Shown in pieces: positions 1 through 7,452 of a stretch of 13,676 nt of DNA. Origin of the DNA: JAQVUB01 sp033809415 (GTDB lineage: Bacteria > Verrucomicrobiota > Lentisphaeria > Oligosphaerales > Oligosphaeraceae); assembly GCA_033809415.1 (NCBI GenBank), contig JAPXLT010000112.1, positions 1-13,676 on the forward strand. The letters are read 5' to 3'. The notes beneath the pieces were generated by a model. The model was not told the DNA's origin, did no database searches, and saw only the letters and a list, made by a program, of their open reading frames with translations. Position numbers and translations under genes: made by a program. Each line of letters opens with the position of its first letter. Within the stretch, counting starts at the first letter, position 1.

Positions 1-37
1 GGGCAGGGGGCAGGGGGCAGGGGGCAGGGGGCAGGGG
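1..37. repeat. GGGGGCA tandem array (left end)
   Basis: Five units of the 7-bp motif GGGGGCA run from the window edge, so the array probably continues outside. The same motif recurs at 13354-13380 directly after the rhamnosidase-like gene. The plus strand carries four or more runs of four to five G, which meets the usual pattern for G-quadruplex potential. No coding function is seen. Confidence 0.85.
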
Positions 38-256
38 ATATGTTCATCTTCCGTCCACACCATTAAGACACCGCAACTGTTCTTATCAACTCTTGTAATA
101 TAATCATCAATACGGGGGAATCTTGCTTCGCAGTACAAGAATATCTTGCGTTTTCAGGTAACTTTCGGGCATTTCGTTGTTCAAAGAATAAAAAGATTTT
201 ACCGCTCCTATCTGGCGAATCAGCAATTTGGAATTATAGTATAGAATTGTTTTTTC
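38..256. other. Intergenic DNA, possible gene debris upstream of tRNA-Pro
   Basis: No intact gene is visible. On the minus strand a protein-like open frame (roughly 45-160) reads FPRIDDYITRVDKNSCGVLM before running into the GGGGGCA array. It is closed by a TGA upstream and has no start, so it may be debris of an unidentified gene. The stretch just before the tRNA is AT-rich and includes TATAGT at 235-240, a possible -10 box. No convincing -35 box was found. Confidence 0.3.
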
Positions 257-334
257 CGGGGCGTAGCGCAGCCTGGCCAGCGCGACTGGTTTGGGACCAG
301 TAGGTCGGGGGTTCGAATCCCTCCGCCCCGACCA
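257..334 (+). tRNA. tRNA-Pro (anticodon UGG)
   Basis: A full cloverleaf can be folded by eye. The 7-bp acceptor stem is CGGGGCG (257-263) with CGCCCCG (324-330). The D arm is closed by GCGC/GCGC. The anticodon stem is ACTGG (285-289) with CCAGT (297-301), enclosing the loop TTTGGGA and anticodon TGG at 292-294. The T arm contains GGTTCGAATCC. The discriminator base is A331 and the CCA end is encoded (332-334). The first base pair C-G and A73 are the identity features expected of bacterial tRNA-Pro. It decodes CCA and probably other CCN proline codons. It stands alone, next to a recombinase remnant, which fits use of its 3' end as an integration site. Confidence 0.96.
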
Positions 335-456
335 GAAAAAACTAGGTTTTGGTACGAACTTGTGATAAATTTGTGAGAAGTAGCCCCTGATCGCCCTTCC
401 CGATCTTAGCCAATAGTGTCAGGTAGTATCGGGTTGTATCAGATCAGGAGGCTGCC
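335..456. other. tRNA-proximal spacer with short repeats
   Basis: This spacer separates the tRNA from the recombinase-like remnant. It contains the small hairpin AAAAC-TAG-GTTTT just after the tRNA, two TTGTGA hexamers 11 bp apart (360-365 and 371-376), and an inverted GATCG/CGATC pair. Repeats near a tRNA and an integrase start could be arm-type recombinase sites, but this is inference. No second copy of the tRNA 3' end was found in the window. Confidence 0.3.
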
Positions 457-534
457 ATGGTTTATTTGAGATGCGGGAAATACCACTATCGTTTTATGAA
501 GGCCGGAAAGTCCTACTATGGACCGTGTCCGTAA
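457..534 (+). pseudogene. Tyrosine recombinase N-terminal remnant
   Basis: The frame encodes 25 residues: MVYLRCGKYHYRFMKAGK, then SYYGPCP and a TAA stop. An ideal ribosome binding site, AGGAGG, lies at 446-451, five bases before the ATG. The pattern of basic residues, GK-Y-Y-F, then GK-YYG matches the first beta strands of the arm-type/SAM-like N-terminus of phage and island integrases, which commonly start with a KRGKYWYYRF..GKRYYG-type sequence. Nothing of the catalytic domain follows; an AraC remnant on the other strand begins at once. The position, about 120 bp beyond the tRNA-Pro 3' end and in the same orientation, is what a tRNA-integrated element would leave behind. The assignment rests on a short motif and is tentative. 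A genuine small protein is the alternative. Confidence 0.4.
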
Positions 535-765
535 TGCGATCAGCAGCCGGGTAAGGACGGTGCATTTCCGGAAATGGCGGTAGGAAGACCTTGATATTGT
601 TGAAGCAGCAGAGCGAGGCGATTTCCCTGCTGGGGGCGTTCTCGCTGCACAGCACATCGCCTTCGCATTGTTTATGCAGCGATTTAGTCAATGCATACCC
701 CGAGAAACCAACATTTCAGAGAAGAATATACTTGGTAGGGGACTGCGGTTTATATCATTTTGAAG
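535..765 (-). pseudogene. Decayed AraC-family C-terminus
   Basis: Read on the minus strand, this DNA aligns with the 3' part of the intact AraC gene of this window (about 7249-7440). Shared blocks include CSENxPxxEIASLCCFNN and, in another frame, YRHFRKCT against YRQFRKCT. At least three one-base length changes break the frame: after the AKAM codons, before the YRHFRKC block, and in the terminal LTPAEYR block. An extra segment of about 35 bp near 686-720 separates the CSPYQYI-like part from the rest. The upstream edge runs into the 3' end of the transporter gene. The remnant encodes no functional DNA-binding domain. It is probably what remains of a regulator of a neighbouring, now lost, gene set, or of a duplication of the AraC gene. 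Homology is clear at the nucleotide level; the history is inference. Confidence 0.75.
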
Positions 766-1924
766 CGCTTTTTCCTTTTTCCTGTCGTTCAACCAGCAGT
801 ATCAGGATGAATAGCAAGACAGAAAGCATGGTAATGGATACAAAAGCTGTTCGCAGTCCCATGATATCGGAAATACAGCCGACTACTGCTGGCATAAGCA
901 GAAAACCTGTGAAACTAATGCCGTTCACGATGGTCAAGGCAATTGGAAGCGTCTCGCGATAGCGTTTCCCGAGAATACTGTAGCAGAGCGGGAGCACGGC
1001 GGAGGTTCCCAAGCCAATCAGGAGACAGCCTATGGAGGCAGATATCAGCCGTGGGCACGACACAACGAGCAGAAGTCCCGCGAAAAGTAGGAATGCCGCG
1101 ACACGGAGCGTTGGAAATGCGCCACATTTCCGCGCGAATTGGTCTGCGCTGAAGCGGCAGCAGGTAATGGCGAGCATATATACGAAGTACCCCAGGCGTG
1201 TCCATTCCCCCGGTGCGTGAACTACGTTTTGGAAATATATGGTAATCCAGTTGTTGATGCTGCCTTCACATCCAAGACTGCAAAAACAAATCAGCCCGAA
1301 AAGCATCAGCGGGACTGACCATAAGGAGGTTTTCTCTTCCACGCTTTTGCTGTGCTGGGGGGATGATACCTCATCTGATAACAAGTGCCATACATTCATT
1401 CCGTAGATCGCCAGACAAATTATCCAAGCCGCAAGAAAGTTCATCCGCAGCGATGTGCCCATGCGAACCAGCACCATGCCGATGAGTATGGCGCATGCAC
1501 CGCCGATGCTCCACCAGCCGTGGAAGGAGGCCATGATGCTTTTCTCGTAAAGGCGCTCCACCTGCAATCCCTGGGTGTTGGCGGCGATATTGGATAGGTT
1601 TGTCGCCATTCCGAATATGAACATCGCGGATGCCAGCATCGGCAGCGTGGATACTTCTGCCAGTACAGGCAGCAACATCGGCAGAAGCAATGCTGCGATA
1701 CGTGCGATTGACGTGCTTCCGAAACGGCGTACCAGATTGCCGGAAACGGCCATCATCAGCAACTGCGCGGCTGGCGGCAACAGAAGCATCAATCCAAGCT
1801 CACCGTCGGAAAATCCGAATTTTCGCTGGATGTCCGGCAGGCGGTTTGCCCAGGTTACAACGGAAAAGCCCTGGATGAAAAAGAGGCTGGCGGTGGCTAT
1901 GCGAGAACGGGATAATTTGTTCAT
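755..1924 (-). CDS. MFS transporter (YbjJ-like)
   Basis: This 389-residue, strongly hydrophobic protein has about twelve membrane segments, the normal size for a major facilitator superfamily carrier. Family signs include the N-terminal FFIQGFSVVTWANRLPDIQ segment, a lower-loop NLVRRFGS region after the second helix, and the FHGWWSIGGA segment in the middle. These resemble YbjJ-type and fucose-permease-like members, which move small solutes across the inner membrane. It is the last of four genes on the minus strand, 55 bp after the oxidoreductase. The context suggests it imports the sugar or sugar derivative released or modified by its neighbours. The start lacks a good ribosome binding site; a 12-bp palindrome, GCGGATATCCGC (1929-1940), sits just upstream and could be regulatory or could reflect coupled translation. 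The 3' end abuts an AraC remnant, so the last residues may be altered. The substrate is unknown. Confidence 0.85.
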   Translation of the reverse strand: MNKLSRSRIATASLFFIQGFSVVTWANRLPDIQRKFGFSDGELGLMLLLPPAAQLLMMAVSGNLVRRFGSTSIARIAALLLPMLLPVLAEVSTLPMLASAMFIFGMATNLSNIAANTQGLQVERLYEKSIMASFHGWWSIGGACAILIGMVLVRMGTSLRMNFLAAWIICLAIYGMNVWHLLSDEVSSPQHSKSVEEKTSLWSVPLMLFGLICFCSLGCEGSINNWITIYFQNVVHAPGEWTRLGYFVYMLAITCCRFSADQFARKCGAFPTLRVAAFLLFAGLLLVVSCPRLISASIGCLLIGLGTSAVLPLCYSILGKRYRETLPIALTIVNGISFTGFLLMPAVVGCISDIMGLRTAFVSITMLSVLLFILILLVERQEKGKSASK

Positions 1925-1979
1925 TTGAGCGGATATCCGCGAGACCTAGGCTTTGGGTGGTTTTCGCACTGCTTCACGT

Positions 1980-3368
1980 TCACGCTTGTTCAGCTGGCTT
2001 CCTGGTCATTTCTTCCGAGAGTTTCGCCTGTGGAAGGATGCAGTTTTGCGCGCGTAGCGATTCAATGAGCGTCTTCGTGTTTAGGTTATTGGCGGTTTGC
2101 CCCGTGGCGACTACCTGTGCGGCGGCGGTGCCTGCTGCCTGTCCGTAGAGCATGCAGTATATCTGCGATCTCTGTGCGGCGTGGCTCTGCGTATCACAGG
2201 AAAGCGAACGGCCAGCTACCCAAAGATTCAGGGAATCTTTGGGGACCAGTGTGCCGTATGGTATGCCGTAATATTCACCATCCTGGAAAGGCTCGGTGTC
2301 AAAGAAGGCGGAACTGAAGCGTTTGTACTCTTCTTCAGAAGTATTTCGAACATGCAAGTCGATACGATTTGCATTGATGGCGATCTGATCCGGAAAATGT
2401 TTTTGTGCCAGGTAATCTTCAACAGTCAACCAGTATTCACCCTTGATTCGCCGGGAATCCCGGACGCCCATCAGGTTGGCGGTGCTGATAAGTCTTATAT
2501 TGGCAAACTCCTTGAAGTAAGTCTGGTAGAATCTCAAGTATTCCTGAACTTGCTGACGGCCTGTGACCATCCCGTCTGACAGACTTCGGCAGTTTAGTGA
2601 ACTCATATTGAACACATGTCCCGCGTTCATATTTCCCAAATGTTCAAACGACTGGAATATACCAGGCACATGGCGATCCGGCTGGGTAAAGAAACCATCT
2701 TCGATCGCCTTGTCGATCACGGGACGCTGATTGACGATCAGACCGCAATCCTCCAATTCCATGGGTGCCCAGTCAATTCCGTTGACCATCGCCATCATCG
2801 TCGGCGGCATGGGATCTTCCGGTTCAAAACATGGCGCATTGCACAGTTTTGCGACTATGGCATCCCCGGTGCCGTCAATGAAAGCCTTGGCCTTGATATA
2901 CCGCAAGCCCTCGACATTATTGATGACAACGCCATTGACATGGAACACATCGTGCTCTCTGTCAACATCTATAACCTGTGTAAAGAAGCGTACTTCTACT
3001 TTTTCCTTTGCCATCAACTCATCAAGAACAAGCTTGAGACCTTCTGGGTCGATAGATACCACATGGGTAATTGGATCGGGTTCTTTTTTTGGCTGAAATG
3101 CAAAGCCGCGTTCTTCCATGAGATCTCGAAGTTCAGCGGCAAAACCGCCGACCATTTTCATAGTGTAGCGGCCATACGAACCCCATTCGAGAACAAGTCC
3201 CCCGGTTCCCATACCACCAAGGCAGCCCTGGCTTTCAACCAGCAACACGCGTGCGCCGGCACGCGCGGCACTGATGGCTGCGGCATAATCGCCTGGGCCA
3301 CCGCCGGCAACGATAATATCATAGCCTTCCTCTTCAGGAATATCACGATTGAAATTGTAGGTTTGCAT
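1980..3368 (-). CDS. FAD-dependent oxidoreductase (FAD_oxidored family)
   Basis: The protein has 462 residues and begins with a Rossmann FAD-binding fold. The GGGPGDYAAA turn lies at residues 22-31, followed by ARAGARVLLVES with the acidic ribose-binding Glu45. A CLGGMGTGG segment follows at about 49-57. The C-terminus carries the second FAD contact region, LWVAGRSLSCDTQSHAAQRS then GQAAGTAAA, as in PF12831 proteins. Members occur widely in sugar-utilisation clusters of Lentisphaerota and Bacteroidota and are thought to oxidise or isomerise sugar-derived substrates; the exact reaction is mostly unknown. No signal peptide is seen, so it is probably cytoplasmic. The ATG follows AAGGAG (3378-3383) at good spacing. 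It lies 145 bp after the DUF4838 gene and 55 bp before the transporter. An oddity is Asp27 where the third glycine of the GxGxxG motif is expected. Confidence 0.88.
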   Translation of the reverse strand: MQTYNFNRDIPEEEGYDIIVAGGGPGDYAAAISAARAGARVLLVESQGCLGGMGTGGLVLEWGSYGRYTMKMVGGFAAELRDLMEERGFAFQPKKEPDPITHVVSIDPEGLKLVLDELMAKEKVEVRFFTQVIDVDREHDVFHVNGVVINNVEGLRYIKAKAFIDGTGDAIVAKLCNAPCFEPEDPMPPTMMAMVNGIDWAPMELEDCGLIVNQRPVIDKAIEDGFFTQPDRHVPGIFQSFEHLGNMNAGHVFNMSSLNCRSLSDGMVTGRQQVQEYLRFYQTYFKEFANIRLISTANLMGVRDSRRIKGEYWLTVEDYLAQKHFPDQIAINANRIDLHVRNTSEEEYKRFSSAFFDTEPFQDGEYYGIPYGTLVPKDSLNLWVAGRSLSCDTQSHAAQRSQIYCMLYGQAAGTAAAQVVATGQTANNLNTKTLIESLRAQNCILPQAKLSEEMTRKPAEQA

Positions 3369-3513
3369 TTAGGAAACTCCTTGCTTAGCTTAATTCTTAC
3401 GTAGTTGTTTAGCGACAAATACAGTCATGCCTGGAATGTCACCTTCGTTCGTGTCGGAGAATGCTCCTGGGGATATATTTCGTGGGAAATGGCGTTGACA
3501 AGCCAGGCAGGCA
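3369..3513. other. Spacer between DUF4838 and oxidoreductase genes
   Basis: This 145-bp gap holds the oxidoreductase ribosome binding site. A minus-strand ATG at about 3426-3428 opens a 12-codon frame (MTVFVAKQLRKN) that ends just before that site. A TGCCTG/CCAGGCA inverted pair also lies in the gap. The short frame may be a leader or chance. The gap could contain an internal promoter, but no clear -35/-10 pair was found. Confidence 0.25.
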
Positions 3514-5793
3514 TTATTTTCCTTCGGTTACTGGTTCCACAAGCAGGAAGCGGTCAATGTAGATGCAGTCAGGTGCATTCGGGTCATTCATATACCTCGG
3601 CCCCGTGAATTTCACGGACACCCAGAACTCGAACTGCTCGCCCTTCATGCGATGTTTGCTTACGGGCAACTGGACTGTCCATTTGCGGTTCATGAAAATG
3701 AAGCCATTGTCCGGCAGCGTAGTCGTTGCTATCTTGTAAAAATGATAGCCAGGCTCCTTTGAATGGCGGACTGTGTTGAAGAACATGTCTTTTTTCATGT
3801 CTGCGTCATACAAGCCCACAGCAAATGGCGGGTGATATAGATGATGTGCGTTCACATCCACACGGAATGCCTCGCCTGTTTCACTGTCCGAATCCTTGAC
3901 CAGGGAAATATTCTGTGTTTCGCAATTCCGGAAGTCAGCTGTTGAAAAATCGTAGAAATTCCGTTTTTTGAACTGTTCCGGCACAGGAAGTTCCTTCTTG
4001 TTCACAGGGGTGTATTCGGATAATTTGCGGGCCTCTTCCGCCAGTTTCTCGCCATCCTGGAAACGCATGACCCATTGCGGCAGGGATTCCAAAAGCCGTT
4101 TTGAAGCGGTTGCGCCGTCCACTGTTGTTTCTTCGACTTTTTTAGGACCATGGTAGTTTAGCTTTGTGCATCTGGCAATGCTCAGGCGGTCCAAGCCGCA
4201 CCGTGCGTGACGCACACGCGCAAGCAATGTTGCGTTACTGGCGACTGCCGCTTCAGCTTGTTCGAAGAATTTCTGGCAGGCAAGGATATCGTCATTGGTG
4301 ATAAAACGAAATGAATCCAAAGATGGGAACCAGAAGACGATGCCATTGTTTATTTTGCGTGCAGCATCAATATACTTGCGGTATTCAAGAATAAACGGTG
4401 CCGCCGCACCGTAGTAGCGTTCCATGAATAAATCAATTAGCGCATTGACATCCTGGTATGGGTCCTCAAGAAGCTTGCATTCCAAGAAGAATTTAAGATC
4501 ATGCATGTCAGCAATATGCGGTTCTTCATGCTCCCAAAGGATTCCAGACACGTTGTTCTCTATGTAGAATCTGTACAGGTCGCCATACGTAAACTCGCTG
4601 GCGTATGGGTAGCTTGATACGCCAAGAAATCCGAAGGTTATAGCGTAATCCCATATAAAAAGATTCTTCGTTATCTTCGACCACTGGACAACCAGTTCTG
4701 CAAAGGGCTTATTCTCCTCATCCAGAATGGATGCGGCCTGGTTGGTGCGCATGTCGCACAACCGTACGACAACGTTGCTTTCCGGTCGGACGCCTCCACG
4801 TGGCGGTTCCTCCGTATGATAGTACGCCAGGGTAGTAATGAAGATATCAGGATATTTTCCCTTGACATTCCGAGCAAGGTAATTTACAAAGTTCAGGTAG
4901 AGTCCGGAATGGTTGTATTTCTCTACGGCGGCGACACATTCTGTGCATTCGCATTTTGCCTTGTTGTCATTCATCGAGACATCATAGAACAGCGGTGGTT
5001 GAAGTCCATTTTTCGCGGCTTCTTCACGGCTGCTGCGAATATACTCCAGCAATTTTTCCAGGAAGGCCTTGTGTAATGCGGTATTTGTAAGGCAAAGCTG
5101 TCCTTCCCTTGCCCCGCCGACACGCTTGCCTTTGATCAGCGTGAAATACTCCGGATTTGTCTCAAGATAATCCTTGGCGGGAAAGTACCGCTCAAATGTA
5201 TGGGCGAGGAACGGCGGCCCGTATGCTTTCGAACCGCCTAGGCTTGCAGGAATTGCGGCTTCTCCGCTGCGATTCAGACGATTGCGGACAGCAGTCACGG
5301 GGGAGCAATATGACCGCCGTGTTGATGTTATGGTACGATAGATATCCCGATACATGAACATCGGGCGTCCGGATTTGTCCAAGGCTTCCAATGTCAGACT
5401 CGATGCTTCAGGCACATATTCCTCCGCATCTGACCACCAGTGGATGTCGCAGAAATCCTCGAGAAAGTGATAGACGGCATAAAGCACACCGCGGGTTCCA
5501 CCACCGTTAAGAATCACCTGTTTGCCCAGCGACTTTATTATCCACTGCTCATCCGGCAATTCCGTGGAAAGCATACTGTTTGCCCTGGCCAGTTCTGTGT
5601 CGCCGACTCTGAAGATAACCTGCGACTCGCCGCCGATGGTCAGGTCTCCATTTATGCGACGCCCGAGATACTCCGTCAGTTCGCGAATTGCGGTCTCCTC
5701 TTGGGGCGTCGGCTTGACTGGTCCCTCGATGACATAGCCTTGAGCCAAAAGTGCCCCAGCAATATACAAAAAGATGAACAGTATGGTTTTCAT
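3514..5793 (-). CDS. Secreted DUF4838 protein with GH67-N-like domain
   Basis: The protein has 759 residues from the ATG chosen here. MKTILFIFLYIAGALLAQG is a clear signal peptide with likely cleavage after ALLA, so it acts in the periplasm or outside. Residues 20-130 form a domain like the N-terminal domain of alpha-glucuronidases (VILNGGGTRGVLYAVYHFLE). Residues 175-450 match DUF4838 (PF16126): FYDVSMNDN, then the three-cysteine motif CECTEC (Cys281, 283, 286), then NLFIWDYAITFG. The C-terminal 150 residues look like a beta-sandwich that may bind carbohydrate. DUF4838 proteins sit in polysaccharide-utilisation clusters and are presumed glycosidases or sugar-binding proteins; the activity is unproven. 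It follows the pseudopilin gene by 44 bp in the same direction. A GTG at 5803-5805, four codons upstream in frame, is an alternative start (763 residues). Neither start has a strong ribosome binding site; the ATG gives the better signal peptide. Confidence 0.85.
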   Translation of the reverse strand: MKTILFIFLYIAGALLAQGYVIEGPVKPTPQEETAIRELTEYLGRRINGDLTIGGESQVIFRVGDTELARANSMLSTELPDEQWIIKSLGKQVILNGGGTRGVLYAVYHFLEDFCDIHWWSDAEEYVPEASSLTLEALDKSGRPMFMYRDIYRTITSTRRSYCSPVTAVRNRLNRSGEAAIPASLGGSKAYGPPFLAHTFERYFPAKDYLETNPEYFTLIKGKRVGGAREGQLCLTNTALHKAFLEKLLEYIRSSREEAAKNGLQPPLFYDVSMNDNKAKCECTECVAAVEKYNHSGLYLNFVNYLARNVKGKYPDIFITTLAYYHTEEPPRGGVRPESNVVVRLCDMRTNQAASILDEENKPFAELVVQWSKITKNLFIWDYAITFGFLGVSSYPYASEFTYGDLYRFYIENNVSGILWEHEEPHIADMHDLKFFLECKLLEDPYQDVNALIDLFMERYYGAAAPFILEYRKYIDAARKINNGIVFWFPSLDSFRFITNDDILACQKFFEQAEAAVASNATLLARVRHARCGLDRLSIARCTKLNYHGPKKVEETTVDGATASKRLLESLPQWVMRFQDGEKLAEEARKLSEYTPVNKKELPVPEQFKKRNFYDFSTADFRNCETQNISLVKDSDSETGEAFRVDVNAHHLYHPPFAVGLYDADMKKDMFFNTVRHSKEPGYHFYKIATTTLPDNGFIFMNRKWTVQLPVSKHRMKGEQFEFWVSVKFTGPRYMNDPNAPDCIYIDRFLLVEPVTEGK

Positions 5794-5837
5794 GATGTCA
5801 CTCACTAGTGTGTTGTCTTTTGCCTATGTATCACACC

Positions 5838-6563
5838 TTAGAACGGATAGGGCACTTCATTGGTGCCGGTTCCCTGTTTGGGATAAGTGTCATGCCAGAG
5901 CATATTGGTCGGGGCACCGTAAGGTATGACGGTGTATTTCAGAGATTGGCAGTGCCCATCCTGGAATGCGAAGTTGATGATATTGCCATGTCGCACAGCG
6001 TAGTTCTCGTAGGACTGCCCCCTGGAGGCAACCCAGCCTATGGCATACGGACTCAAGCCGGTATGGGTTGAAGTGTTCGTGATGGTATAGTATGTGTCGG
6101 CGGCCATAGCGCGGTTGGCTGGCTGACTTATACTGCTGACTCTTTGACCGACTTTCTGCAAACCATTCGTGTGGCAGTTCACGCCATAATTGCACCAGTC
6201 GCCAACCGCCCTGTTGGGAACATCGTCCCAAGTATAGCTGCGTTCCGCCGGACAATGCCAAATATTGCGCTTGATGCCGCTCCATTCGGAAGACATATAA
6301 ACCACACCCGTTTCGCCTACGGCCTTGCCATTGGTGGACAGATTCAATGTGTAGTACGGCCAGGCCCAGGAACAACGCAAAAAGCCATCGCTGTCATCTG
6401 CATACAAGATCATGTGCAAGCTGATGGTCTTAAGGTTGTTTATGCATGAAATCGACCTCGCTTTCTCGCGGGCCTTGCTTAGGGCGGGTAGAAGCATGGA
6501 GGTGAGGATAGCTATGATGGCTATCACTACCAGCAATTCGATCAGGGTGAAAGATTTCTTCAT
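5838..6563 (-). CDS. Type II secretion-like pseudopilin (prepilin N-terminal motif)
   Basis: The protein has 241 residues from the ATG at 6563, which follows AAAGGA at 6571-6576 with normal spacing; an upstream ATG (6626) would put 21 extra residues before the leader and is less likely. It begins MKKS-FTLIELLVVIAIIAIL, the prepilin leader plus hydrophobic helix cleaved and methylated by prepilin peptidase. SMLLPALSKAREKARSISC and a soluble C-terminal domain with several Trp and Cys follow. Near the C-terminus, ENYAVRHGNIINFAFQDGH matches the H-x9-DG motif typical of this Lentisphaerota/Planctomycetota family. The residue before the cleavage site is Ser, not the canonical Gly. It is the first gene of the minus-strand sugar cluster. 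The family is greatly expanded in Lentisphaerota beside hydrolase genes; a role in surface capture or secretion of cluster-specific enzymes is a hypothesis only. Confidence 0.9.
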   Translation of the reverse strand: MKKSFTLIELLVVIAIIAILTSMLLPALSKAREKARSISCINNLKTISLHMILYADDSDGFLRCSWAWPYYTLNLSTNGKAVGETGVVYMSSEWSGIKRNIWHCPAERSYTWDDVPNRAVGDWCNYGVNCHTNGLQKVGQRVSSISQPANRAMAADTYYTITNTSTHTGLSPYAIGWVASRGQSYENYAVRHGNIINFAFQDGHCQSLKYTVIPYGAPTNMLWHDTYPKQGTGTNEVPYPF

Positions 6564-6675
6564 TTCAGTATCCTTTCTGTTTAGGTTAAAAAAACACACA
6601 CAATGTATTGAAAATTTTAACTTCAATTACTATAAAATTAAACTTGCAATTGACTGAAAATAGCATCTTTTAACT
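6564..6675. promoter_or_regulatory. Divergent promoter region with 22-bp-period direct repeat
   Basis: This AT-rich stretch separates the AraC gene from the divergent pseudopilin-led operon. An imperfect direct repeat is visible: AACTTCAATTACTATAAAA (6619-6637) and AACTTGCAATTGACTGAAAA (6641-6660), starting 22 bp apart, about two helical turns. AraC-family activators commonly bind direct repeats with this period, so an operator for the adjacent regulator is likely. On the minus strand TATAGT (6629-6634) could be a -10 box without a good -35, as expected for an activator-dependent promoter. The function is inferred. Confidence 0.5.
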
Positions 6676-7452
6676 ATGGCTATAACCAATGAAACTCCCA
6701 TGAGAGGCCTTGTCAAGGTCGATCATTTCGGGTGCTGCAAAGAAACCCTGCCAGTTCACCCGATAATCATTCCGCAAGGCAGCAACTATATTGAGATTGT
6801 CACCTCTGGCGTGGTATATTTCAAGGACAACGGTGTTCGGAAGAAATATACGGCTGGGACGATGTTCTGGCATGTGGGAGGGGAACAGACAATCCATGAA
6901 ACCGATCCTGACGCCCCATATCGCTGCTACGCGTTCCATCTTGTCGGCTATGAACCGATGCGGAAGGTACCTCGCATCACGAGCTGGCTGCCGTTAGTCA
7001 ATGTCAAGGCTTTCGGCATGGAATGCCTTAATGCGTTCCATTCAAACGATACAAATAAGATGTGTCTGTCAGACTATGTCTATGCGACACTCCTGTATAG
7101 GGCAACCGCGCCGCAGGCATCCGCCATCATTTATCCGCATATTTTGAGGGAAGCCCTTGATTTCATTGACAAACACATTCAGAAAGAAGTTACCATTGAT
7201 GAAATCGCTTCAGCAGTGTCCATCAGTTACCCATACCTGTTTGTTCTTTTCAAGAAATATCTGCGTTGCAGTCCATACCAGTATATTCTGAATCGGCGAA
7301 TAAACCGTGCAAAGGCGATGCTTTGCAGCGAGAACGTCCCAATAAAAGAGATAGCCTCTCTCTGTTGCTTCAACAACCTGGAGGTATTTTACCGCCAATT
7401 CCGTAAATGCACTGGTCTTACCCCTGCGGAATATCGCACGAAATACAAATAA
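6676..7452 (+). CDS. AraC-family transcriptional regulator
   Basis: The protein has 258 residues. Residues 1-100 look like a cupin-type sugar-sensing domain (GSNYIEIVTSGVVYF, YTAGTMFWHVGGEQTIHET, YRCYAFHLVGYEP). Residues 152-258 are a complete AraC/XylS DNA-binding domain with two helix-turn-helix units: VTIDEIASAVSISYPYLFVLFKKYL, then VPIKEIASLCCFNNLEVFYRQFRKCTGLTPAEYR, the second being the family signature. It is transcribed away from the pseudopilin, DUF4838, oxidoreductase and transporter genes, from a shared 112-bp promoter region. It is therefore the likely activator of that operon and possibly of itself. The ligand is presumably a sugar from the cluster. No Shine-Dalgarno sequence precedes the ATG; a downstream ATG (codon 9) also lacks one. 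A decayed relative of its 3' end lies on the minus strand at 535-765. Confidence 0.93.
   Translation: MAITNETPMRGLVKVDHFGCCKETLPVHPIIIPQGSNYIEIVTSGVVYFKDNGVRKKYTAGTMFWHVGGEQTIHETDPDAPYRCYAFHLVGYEPMRKVPRITSWLPLVNVKAFGMECLNAFHSNDTNKMCLSDYVYATLLYRATAPQASAIIYPHILREALDFIDKHIQKEVTIDEIASAVSISYPYLFVLFKKYLRCSPYQYILNRRINRAKAMLCSENVPIKEIASLCCFNNLEVFYRQFRKCTGLTPAEYRTKYK

Noticed and set aside
2616..3404. 262-codon plus-strand open frame opposite the oxidoreductase gene
   Set aside because: It is antisense to a clear FAD-binding protein with a good ribosome binding site. Its translation has no domain-like pattern.
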